Program-made: the position numbers and the translations under genes
Source: a virus
IMG/VR virus record: IMGVR_UViG_3300030104_004599
Location: 1-30,859 of that record
Direction: 5' to 3' (one strand)
Length of the DNA: 30,859 bases
Shown: positions 8,343 through 16,900 of the stretch, piece by piece
How the letters are laid out: the number at the start of each line of letters is the position of its first letter
How positions within the stretch are numbered: position 1 is the stretch's first letter
Notes under the pieces: model-generated
The model's database searches: none
What the model was told of the DNA's origin: nothing
The model's input: only the letters and a program-made list of their open reading frames with translations

Positions 8343-8543
8343 ATGAAAATAAAACTAAAAGACAAAAATACACGTTTGCCTCGTTGTTGGAAGTCCTGTG
8401 GTGTAGATAAAGACGCTTGGGATAAATTACAAAATGGTGAACAAATTGAAGTAAAACAAATAGGTGAAGCGGTACAACCATTAGTTGAAAAGTTACAAAC
8501 AACTGCAACACCAATAACTAAAAGTAAGAAGGAGAGTAAATAA
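8343..8543 (+). CDS. Small tail-region protein, unknown
   Basis: This is a 66-residue protein with a strong TAGGAGGTTTT ribosome site. It has a conserved-looking head, RLPRCWKSCGVDKDAWDKLQNGEQIEV, and a Lys/Ser-rich tail. Short proteins with an LPR.WKSCGV head are common just before the tail tube gene in marine siphophages, where they remain uncharacterised. The stop overlaps the tube gene start (TAATG), so its output is probably tied to tube protein synthesis. The function is unknown. Confidence 0.55.
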   Translation: MKIKLKDKNTRLPRCWKSCGVDKDAWDKLQNGEQIEVKQIGEAVQPLVEKLQTTATPITKSKKESK

Positions 8544-9547
8544 TGGCAGTTTCAGCAGCAGCGTTTTCTCCTAAAGAGTTTCAATGTTGGATTATATCTG
8601 ATGCAACAAGTAGTGGTGCATCTGGTATACACGCATCAAATATGCACCAATTAGACGTTGATTCAGTTAGTTATCCATCACTTAATGTTGTACAAGCATT
8701 AGACGTTAGAAGTGGTGTAGGACAAACTCTTAAGGACGAAGACTTTTTTCAAGACAATAACTTAAGAGTAGTGGAATTAAGTTTATCAGGTACATTACAC
8801 GATGATGTGGGACATAGATTATTATTAGCAAATATATGTAACGCAGCAGAAGCAGACAACACAAATCAAAGTATTGCGGCTGGACATTTAGGCGCAGAGT
8901 TTTTGTATGGTGCAGCAGTAGCAAACAATGCTTCTTCATTGACTGTTGTTATTAGAGCAGCAGACCATACAAATGGAAGAAGTTTAGAATTTCCTGGCAT
9001 GGTTGTAACTAACTTTGCAATATCAGCAGATTCAGGTACAGAGGGTGGTAGATATAAATTTACTGCTACTTTACAATCAGGAAAAACACCTGACCTAAAT
9101 GAAAGCGTTACCGCTTGTGGTAATAATGTATACGCTAATACTACAACTTCTGTATTATCAGATGCTTCTGGTATAAAAGTAATGGGTATTGATTCAATAA
9201 TGAATAGTTTTACTATGACTATTGACCACCCTGCAGTTTTTACAGGATTTAGCACTACAGGTTATCAAGCAGTTGCAAGAGGCGCTAAATGTGCTGTAAC
9301 TGTAGATACACAAATTAAGTATGATGGTGAAACAAAAATTTTACCAAATACTTTTGATACCCAAACTGCTGCTATTGCTGGCGAGGCTTTTGTTGTCGTT
9401 AATGATGGTAAGTATGGTATTGAAATAGATAATGGTGTATTAACTAATGTAGCATTTTCAGAGGGTGATATAATGATGTTAGATTGCTCTATTGAATCAG
9501 TTGATGATGGTACAGACGAAGTTGTGTTAATAGACTTAAGTGAATAA
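8543..9547 (+). CDS. Major tail tube protein
   Basis: This 334-residue protein begins MAVSAAAFSPKEFQCWI. The central part (FPGMVVTNFAISADSGTEGGRYKFTATLQSGKTP, about residues 148-183) is the beta-strand plus loop arrangement typical of gpV/Hcp-fold tube subunits. A second related beta half follows (IMNSFTMTIDHPAVFTGFS...). Its place directly before the frameshifted chaperone pair and the tape measure is the standard siphovirus order. A two-domain protein of this size may be a tube protein with an extra exterior Ig-like domain, or a fused pair of tube folds. Confidence 0.75.
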   Translation: MAVSAAAFSPKEFQCWIISDATSSGASGIHASNMHQLDVDSVSYPSLNVVQALDVRSGVGQTLKDEDFFQDNNLRVVELSLSGTLHDDVGHRLLLANICNAAEADNTNQSIAAGHLGAEFLYGAAVANNASSLTVVIRAADHTNGRSLEFPGMVVTNFAISADSGTEGGRYKFTATLQSGKTPDLNESVTACGNNVYANTTTSVLSDASGIKVMGIDSIMNSFTMTIDHPAVFTGFSTTGYQAVARGAKCAVTVDTQIKYDGETKILPNTFDTQTAAIAGEAFVVVNDGKYGIEIDNGVLTNVAFSEGDIMMLDCSIESVDDGTDEVVLIDLSE

Positions 9548-9564
9548 TAAATAAGGAATAAATA

Positions 9565-9855
9565 ATGGAATTTAAACTCAAATCAGGTAGAAAAATAAAA
9601 CTTAAAGATGTTTCTATAGATGAGCAAGATGAAATGATGGACGCGGTAAAATGGGAGATGGATAAAGATGGTAATCCAATAAAAGTAGAAATGATGCACT
9701 CAACCATGACTAAATGGATGAGACTTGGATTAGCAGGAGATACATCAGACACATTTTTAAAAAAACTAACTTTTGGTGAAAAAGTTGAAATCTTTTCAAT
9801 AATGCAAAAAGAGTTTATGAATCAGGGGGAAGACAAACCCTCCAACTCAAAATAG
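9565..9855 (+). CDS. Tail assembly chaperone, upstream (gpG-like) protein
   Basis: This is a 96-residue acidic helical protein (MEFKLKSGRKIKLKDVSIDEQDEMMDAV...). It sits between the tail tube and tape measure genes, where siphoviruses encode the G/GT tail assembly chaperones that coat the tape measure and recruit tube subunits. The frame ends at TAG 9853-9855. Just before this a run of five G and a downstream stem provide a -1 frameshift site, giving a second product fused to the following frame. The ribosome site is a weak AAGGAATAA. Confidence 0.75.
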   Translation: MEFKLKSGRKIKLKDVSIDEQDEMMDAVKWEMDKDGNPIKVEMMHSTMTKWMRLGLAGDTSDTFLKKLTFGEKVEIFSIMQKEFMNQGEDKPSNSK

Positions 9856-9882
9856 CAATATTGGCTGATGGGTGTGGAGGGT
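9825..9882 (+). promoter_or_regulatory. Programmed -1 frameshift signal (slippery GGGGG plus stem-loop)
   Basis: In the zero frame the bases read CAG-GGG-GAA. The run of five G at 9825-9829 lets a P-site Gly tRNA on GGG (9826-9828) re-pair with GGG one base back, continuing GGA-AGA-CAA. Seven bases downstream, ACCCTCCA (9837-9844) is perfectly complementary to TGGAGGGT (9875-9882). This is an 8-bp G+C-rich stem in very A+T-rich DNA, and its loop contains the zero-frame stop. The downstream frame is open back to 9789 and lacks any good start codon. This is the layout known from lambda G-GT and related phages. Confidence 0.75.
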
Positions 9883-10280
9883 GTTCCTACCACCACTTTC
9901 CTTACAAAGCAAAACCACCTATTAAAATAGATGGTGAGCATAAAACTGTTGAGTTCAATAGTTTAGAAGATGTGTGGGGCATAATTGATTTGCTTCAACA
10001 AGAAATTAAAGAAGCAGATGGTGACTTCGATGAAGATAAATCTTTAATAGCGCAATTACCATATTTTACTTGCCCCAATCTTTTTTATACAAAAGAAATT
10101 AATCGTTTAGTGGAAAGATATACTTATTGTAAAGATAATAATGTTGCACCATATGCAGGTCCTTTTGGTGAGCAACCATATAAATGGGTTAAGGCATTTT
10201 TTACGATTAAAAATGCTTTTGCCAAAAAAGAAAGTATAATGTTAGATAAAGCAAAGGCGAAGGCGAAAAATGGCAAATAA
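9828..10280 (+). CDS. Tail assembly chaperone, T extension expressed by -1 frameshift
   Basis: The frame encodes GRQTLQLKIAILADGCGGCSYHHFP and continues to 10280. It has no ATG until near its end. The only early non-ATG candidate, TTG at 9861, has no ribosome site. It is therefore best read as the C-terminal part of a G-T fusion: 88 residues from the zero frame, then this part, about 238 residues in total. The CGGCSYHH segment (C..C..HH) looks like a metal-binding site, which is notable for a chaperone extension. The end overlaps the tape measure gene by 11 bases. The role by analogy with lambda gpGT is binding tape measure protein through G and tube subunits through T. Confidence 0.7.
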   Translation, partial: GRQTLQLKIAILADGCGGCSYHHFPYKAKPPIKIDGEHKTVEFNSLEDVWGIIDLLQQEIKEADGDFDEDKSLIAQLPYFTCPNLFYTKEINRLVERYTYCKDNNVAPYAGPFGEQPYKWVKAFFTIKNAFAKKESIMLDKAKAKAKNGK

Positions 10281-13200
10281 AATTAGTATAGAGTTCGTTG
10301 CTAAAGGCAATAAAGGTGTTACAAGGGCAGTTGCCTCTTTAAATAGACAAGTACAAGAGTTGGCTGCTGCTAACGCTATGCTTACAAAAGGTACAGGCAA
10401 CTTAACAGTAGCGCAAAAAAGACTTGTAGGTTCATTATTAGATACACAAAGAAGTTTAAGAAATACTGCTAAAACAGCAGGAACTACAGGTGCTACGTTT
10501 TCTGTATTACGTTCACAAATGTTACTTGCCTCTTTTGGTGCTGGTTTATTTTCTGCATCAATATTAAGAATAGCAAACATGGCTGGAGATGCCGCAGAAC
10601 AAACAAGTAAAGCGGAAGTTGTGTTTGGTTCTTCTTTTGACAGTATGACATCATGGGCTGATGGCTTTGGTGATACTGTAAATCGTTCTAAATTTCAATT
10701 ATTAGGATTTGCCGCAGCAGTACAAGATATACTTGTTCCTATGGGAATGATGCGTACTGAAGCCGCAGAATTATCAAAAGAAATAGTACAAACTGCTGTA
10801 GACGTTGCTTCATTCAATAACACAACAGCAGAACATGCTATGAGAGATTTCAATTCTGCTCTCGTAGGAAATCACGAAACTGTAAGAAAATTTGGTATTG
10901 TTATATCAGAAGCAAGAATGAAACAAGTTGCTTTAGATAAAGGTATTATAAAAGCAGGAGAAAATCTTACAGACCAACAAAAGATTTTAGCAAGATTAGC
11001 AATTATACAAAAAGATTCTACAGATGCAATGGGAGATGCAGAAAGGACAGCAGATTCTTATGCTAATGTAATGCAGGGATTGGCTGCTCAATTTGAAGAA
11101 ACAGCAATCGTAATAGGTCAGTTTTTAATGCCTGTTATTAAAGCCTTTGCAGAGGTAGCCACTTTAATATTAAAAGTTTTAGAAAGACCAACAGGTTTAC
11201 TAATATTTACAGCAGTATTAGTACAATTAACTAAAAATCTTGTTATAGCAAGAATGACTATGTTTGGTTTTATGAGAATACTTGTTAGGGTTCGTCAAAC
11301 AGCAAGATTAGCAGGTTTATCTCTTAAAGGATTAGGTGTTGCATTTTTTGCTTTAGAGGCTGCTTTTATGCTGTATCAATCAATATTCCCAGAAAAAGAA
11401 ACAGAAGATGCAATAGATAGAGCAAAAAAATTAGAAGAATCTATCAAAAAAGTAGAAGAAGCAGCAAAAAAAGCAACATTAGCAGAAGTAAAAAAGAATA
11501 TAGAAGATTTTACAAAAATTACAGATGATGGCGCTTTAGAATTAGATAGATATAAAAATGCTTTAGATGAATTACAGAAAAAAGTAGACGGCTACATAAC
11601 AACAGAAGTGGACGCTATAATAGGTGTTAGTCCACAAACAATGGCGGTTTTGGCTGAATTAAGTCGGGCTGGCGAAACTACAAATATTTATAAAAGAGCA
11701 ATTGAATCATTAGAAAACGTTATTGGACCTTTAGATGAAAAACAAAAAGAAAATTTAGCAACACTACAACAATGGCAAAAAACATATGATACTGCTGTTG
11801 GAAGTACAGAGGCTTTTTCAAAAGCACAAGTTAAACTTGATAAAGAATTACAAAAGTTAGACCAAGAAGTTAAAAGAAATGCAAAACTACTAAATAATGA
11901 AAGTGTCCAAGGGTTTGATGCCGCTAATCAAGCCATGACAAGATTTGGTTTAACTTTAGAAAATTTAAAAATAGAAAATTCAGATGTAGAACAAAGCATA
12001 CACAATTTAATTGCTGCTTTAGATGACAAACAAATACAAAATGCAACTTTAGCATTACAAAATCAAATAAACTTGTTTGGTGATTTATCAACTGCAGAAA
12101 AAACTATAATAACTTTACAAAACAAAGGTGTTGCTTTAGATAAAGAACAGATTAATACAATAAATAAATTAGGTAATGAATATGATGAGTTAAAAAGGTC
12201 AAAAGATGCTGCAAATGACATCAAAAAAGCCGAAAAAACAATACTTCTATTAAAAGCACAATTAGCAGCAGGTGGCAAGTTATCAGAATTGCAAAAATTT
12301 GATGCTGAATTGCAAGCAAATTTAGCGGCAGGCACAAATAAATTAAATATATTAGAGATTCAACAATTAAGAGAAAAAGCAGCAGAGCAAGATAATTTAA
12401 ATAAAAAATTACAAGAACAAGCAGATTTAAAGGCTAAAGACCAAGCAGAAGCAGACAGAAAAGAATCTGGCGCTGAAGGGTTGGATGCACAAATGTCTGC
12501 AAATAAAGAGATAACTTTTGAAATAATGAAACAATTAATGAATCAAAATTTATCTGGCAAGCAATTAGAAGACAATATAAGAATAGAATTAAGAAGAAAA
12601 GAATTAGAAAGACAAAATTTAGATTTAAGCGCTGAAAAAATACAACAAATTATAGATGAGGAAGAAAAACTTAAGAAAGTAGAACAGGCTGTTACTGATA
12701 GAGTTAAAGCAGAACAAGATGCTAAAACTGAAGCAGACAGAAGGCTTGCAAATTTAGAAAAAGAACAAATCCAATATGGTAAAAATATGCTTTCTTTACA
12801 AGCGCAATCAACAATATTAGAAGAACAGTTGTTTTTTGGTGAAGAATTAAGTGCAGGTGAAAAATTTAGAATAGAAATGCAACATACTGCAAACAGTTTG
12901 AGCGCACAACAAATAGAAGACCAAGCAGAATTATTAGATTTAATTGAGCAACAAACTGAAGAATTAAGAAATCAAGAACTTTTAAAACAAGTAGATGTAT
13001 TAGAACAAGATTTAAAAGACATAAGAAACCCACAAGCAACACCAGAACAGCAATTTGGTGGCGACCTAATGGCAGGTTTACCTATGTTTGCATCAGGCAC
13101 AGATAGTGCTTTCGGTAACTTTTTAGAAAATTCAAAAAAGGCTTTTCAAGATTTTGCTAACCAGAATATGGCAGACAGAAAGACTTTACAGGCAGAAATA

Positions 13201-13968
13201 GACGCGTTAGATGATAGCGAGGTTGCTGCAAAAGTAGAAAAACTACAAAAAATGAAAGAACTTGAGTTAGAGTATGCAGAATTTGAAAAAGATAATGAAG
13301 AACAAAAAGCAGCAGTAAGAGGTGAGGCTTTACAAATGGCTCAAGAAACTTTTTCAATGTTTATGTCTGCTCGTAAAGAAAGTTTACAACAAGACATAAA
13401 TAATGAGTTAGAAGCACTAAAAAACTCACACGCTTATAGAGCAGCATCTGACAAAAGAAAACAAAAAATGGAAGATGATGTTAGAAAGAAATTTGCTAAA
13501 GAGCAATTAAAACTATTCCGTTTTGAACAATTGTCTAAATTAGCAGGTATAGCAATGAATACAGGTGAGGCTATTATGAGCGCTGTCAAAGCATTTCCTC
13601 TTACAGGTGGTATGCCTTTTACTGCAATTATAGGTGCTATGGGCGCGGCTCAAGCAGGTATGGTTTTATCACAAAAACCTCCTAAATTTCAAGTTGGTGG
13701 TTTAGTTGGTGGATTGCCTCATTCTGCTGGAGGAACATTAATAGAGGCTGAAAGAGGTGAGTTTGTTATGAACAGACAAGCAACAGAGGCTATCGGTTTA
13801 GAACAATTGAATCGTATGAACAGAAGAGGAAGTATTGGTAATAATATAAATATACACATGACAGGAAATGTATTAAGTGATGACTTTGTTGCTGATGAAT
13901 TTATACCTAAATTAGAGGAAAGGATAAGGGTGTTATCTGATGGTACAATATCAGATACTTTTGCATAA
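10270..13968 (+). CDS. Tape measure protein
   Basis: This 1232-residue protein is the typical tail-length ruler. It has an N-terminal helical region with small-residue-rich hydrophobic stretches (LRSQMLLASFGAGLFSASI, about residues 80-98). A conserved-looking tape-measure block follows around residues 110-260 (VVFGSSFDSM...VASFNNTTAEHAMRDFNSALVGNHETVRKFGI), and more hydrophobic segments lie at about 280-370. A very long Glu/Lys/Gln-rich coiled coil runs from about 390 to 1110. The C-terminus carries the common GGLVGGLPHSAGGTLIEAERGEFVMNR element. At about 0.15 nm per residue the tail would be near 185 nm. It overlaps the chaperone frame upstream and the hub gene downstream (TAATG). Confidence 0.93.
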   Translation: MANKISIEFVAKGNKGVTRAVASLNRQVQELAAANAMLTKGTGNLTVAQKRLVGSLLDTQRSLRNTAKTAGTTGATFSVLRSQMLLASFGAGLFSASILRIANMAGDAAEQTSKAEVVFGSSFDSMTSWADGFGDTVNRSKFQLLGFAAAVQDILVPMGMMRTEAAELSKEIVQTAVDVASFNNTTAEHAMRDFNSALVGNHETVRKFGIVISEARMKQVALDKGIIKAGENLTDQQKILARLAIIQKDSTDAMGDAERTADSYANVMQGLAAQFEETAIVIGQFLMPVIKAFAEVATLILKVLERPTGLLIFTAVLVQLTKNLVIARMTMFGFMRILVRVRQTARLAGLSLKGLGVAFFALEAAFMLYQSIFPEKETEDAIDRAKKLEESIKKVEEAAKKATLAEVKKNIEDFTKITDDGALELDRYKNALDELQKKVDGYITTEVDAIIGVSPQTMAVLAELSRAGETTNIYKRAIESLENVIGPLDEKQKENLATLQQWQKTYDTAVGSTEAFSKAQVKLDKELQKLDQEVKRNAKLLNNESVQGFDAANQAMTRFGLTLENLKIENSDVEQSIHNLIAALDDKQIQNATLALQNQINLFGDLSTAEKTIITLQNKGVALDKEQINTINKLGNEYDELKRSKDAANDIKKAEKTILLLKAQLAAGGKLSELQKFDAELQANLAAGTNKLNILEIQQLREKAAEQDNLNKKLQEQADLKAKDQAEADRKESGAEGLDAQMSANKEITFEIMKQLMNQNLSGKQLEDNIRIELRRKELERQNLDLSAEKIQQIIDEEEKLKKVEQAVTDRVKAEQDAKTEADRRLANLEKEQIQYGKNMLSLQAQSTILEEQLFFGEELSAGEKFRIEMQHTANSLSAQQIEDQAELLDLIEQQTEELRNQELLKQVDVLEQDLKDIRNPQATPEQQFGGDLMAGLPMFASGTDSAFGNFLENSKKAFQDFANQNMADRKTLQAEIDALDDSEVAAKVEKLQKMKELELEYAEFEKDNEEQKAAVRGEALQMAQETFSMFMSARKESLQQDINNELEALKNSHAYRAASDKRKQKMEDDVRKKFAKEQLKLFRFEQLSKLAGIAMNTGEAIMSAVKAFPLTGGMPFTAIIGAMGAAQAGMVLSQKPPKFQVGGLVGGLPHSAGGTLIEAERGEFVMNRQATEAIGLEQLNRMNRRGSIGNNINIHMTGNVLSDDFVADEFIPKLEERIRVLSDGTISDTFA

Positions 13969-16900
13969 TGATAGAATTACACAATAAATTTAAATTAAAT
14001 TTAGAAACAAATATTACAAGTGTATCTTCTTTTATCAACATATTTCCAGATGTAAAACCAGAAGAATACCAAGATGTATATAATTTTATAATATCAACAT
14101 CTGAAACATCAAACACTCCGATTGCACAATTTTTAGTAGATAAATATGGCTCAAAAGAAAACTACATGAAAGCCATACACAAGTATTCTTCCAAAGATAT
14201 GTCAATTAGATATGGTCCTTCAACTAAAACATATAGTTTTGACGCTTTACTTACAAAACATCCCAAAGTAAGAAACTCTTTGGATATGAAAACTAAATTG
14301 TCAAAAGTATCAAATTTATCACTTGGTCTATACACACAAAGAAATGGTTATAAAAAATTAGAAGGTATTGAAAAATGTTACAACTCCGCAGTCGCTGTAT
14401 ATTATAGAGCAGAAGGTTGCAATAATATAACACAATGCGCTTTAGTTTTTGTAGGTGGAATATCTGAAATAAAACAAAATAAAGATAGTATGACATTAGC
14501 ATGCAATCATGTTTCAAATATATATAATGACATAGAACTACCTACTAACGATATACCTTACCAAGAAGTTTTGCCAGATAAATACAAACAAAAACCTTAT
14601 CCAATGGTTTATGGTGAAGTAGATGGCGCACATGCTTCTTTATCTAAAATTGATTTAGATAGCCAACAAGAATACAAGCATATAGTTTTTGATAATCCTA
14701 ACGCTAACTGTGAAGGGTTTATAGACACAGATATGCCTCAAGCACAACCAAGTAATACAATTGATGTTTGTTATGACACAGATAAATCTCAAATGTATGT
14801 AGCAGATGGTCAAAATTTATGTACAATTTTAAGAAGAAATCATTTTTGGTTTTGGGGCGACCCTAATGCTTATGATTATACAGACATTCAAAATGGTTAT
14901 AGTTGGAGATATCATTTTACAGACCAATATACATATGGGACACCTAATGGAATTAGAGCATACAGTTTTGTGGGTGAAAATCCAAGAAGAGTAAATCCTA
15001 TCAAAAATAATGCTGTAGTGGTACAATTTAAAGACACGTTTGATGGTATAACAATGAATAACCATGAAGAAGGCGATAATGTGCCTAATGGATTTGATAT
15101 TAGTTACGCAAATAGTGGTCAGCAAGACGATGATTTGCTTGGTAATGTTACTAATATTACGGGTGATGAAGATTCGGGTGTGTATTGGGTTAATAATTGT
15201 GATTTACAGAATGCTAACGAATTTTTCAATAAGGGTGATTATAGAAATAGAAACGCATTTTTAAAATTTAGATTCTGGACAACTTTTACAGACATGTCAC
15301 CAACACAAAATTACCCTAACGGTAATGATGCCATAGAAACTTTTAGAGGTATGAGGTGTCAATTTTTAAGTAAAGCGAGCAGTATAAACTCATATAGACA
15401 CTTTTTTGCTTTACATTTTAAAAGTAGATTGAAAGTAAGTCAGTATAAAGCAACTATTAGGACAAATGGTGTTGCTGAATCGGAATTAGATTTACTATCT
15501 GCTTGGACCCCGCCAGATGGAAATAATGCAAGTATGTTTTCATACCCTTTTGGTGCGGCTACAACAGGAATGTATTGGTTAGCAGGAACATTCCAAATGC
15601 CTCAAACAGCAGATTTTGATGGAACAATACCCCAATTTTATCCAGCGTTAGAACAATTTGGAGTGCCGATAGTTTGTGCAACAAGACATTTTCCTGTTAG
15701 ATATAGAGGATATGTAGATAATTATGGAGACGCAAGCGTTAATGAGGGTTTAGGAACAAGTCAAAATATGGGTGGACTTTTAAATTCTCCTGTCACAGAA
15801 TCTGGACAAGTTTTATTTGATACATGGAATATAAATAGTGATGATATAAATAGAAACAATAATAATTACGAATTTAATAGTGATAATTTTTATCTACAAA
15901 ACAGAAAGCCTTATGAAAGCAATGCCAGACATATATATGATTGGTGGACAGCGCATAGTTGGAAAAATACAGATTATCCGTATATGCCATGGTGGTCACC
16001 TGTTTATAATAAACGGTCAAAAGATTTAGCAGAACATGATTTAAGGTCAGGCGATGCTGGTGTTGGAAGTATTATAAATGATGGACTATCTTACAAACCA
16101 AGAACTTATTCTTATGCTGATTCTACAGACACAACTTTAATGATGTTGCCACCGCAACTATTTAATTTAGGTTGGAGTTCTAACATAAATAATAACCCTA
16201 CAAATGAGTTAGTATACCACGCATATAATGAATTAGAAATATATGATGTTTATGCAGATAGAATATATATGAAAGAAGATTTCTTGGAATCTGATTTTTT
16301 TGCAAAAGTTAGAGGAAGAAGAGGTTATACAGAAATAAATGGTCCTTTATCAAATACTGCTGTACATAAACCTAATGAAATTATTTACCATATATTATCA
16401 GATGAATTAAAATTTGGCAAAAAGATTATAATAGATGATGATGCTTTTCAAAACGCATCACAACAGAACATTAAAATAAATACCGCTTTTTCAATAAATC
16501 AAAAAACACCAACAAAAAAGATTTTAGAAAATATAACAAAAGAATCAAAAATCTATCTTAAAAATAATACAGGCGGAACTATTACTATAGATTCTATGAA
16601 AGAGCATTATAGTGATGAGGATGTAGATTTAACAATCCTTTCAGATGATGTTGTAAAGTATAAATTTAGCAACACAAAATTAAGTGATATCAAAAATCAA
16701 GTTAAGATTAACTTTAATAAGAAATATGCTGGCAACATTTTTGAAAACACTTCAGGTTTTTACACAGACCCTGACACAGGTGAAGATTTATACAGTATAT
16801 TTATTGACGGAATATTACAAAGAAGCACCTTTTTTAATGGTTATCAAGGTGAAATATTTAACTATGATGAATTTAGTTATCAAATGTACAACAATTTAAA

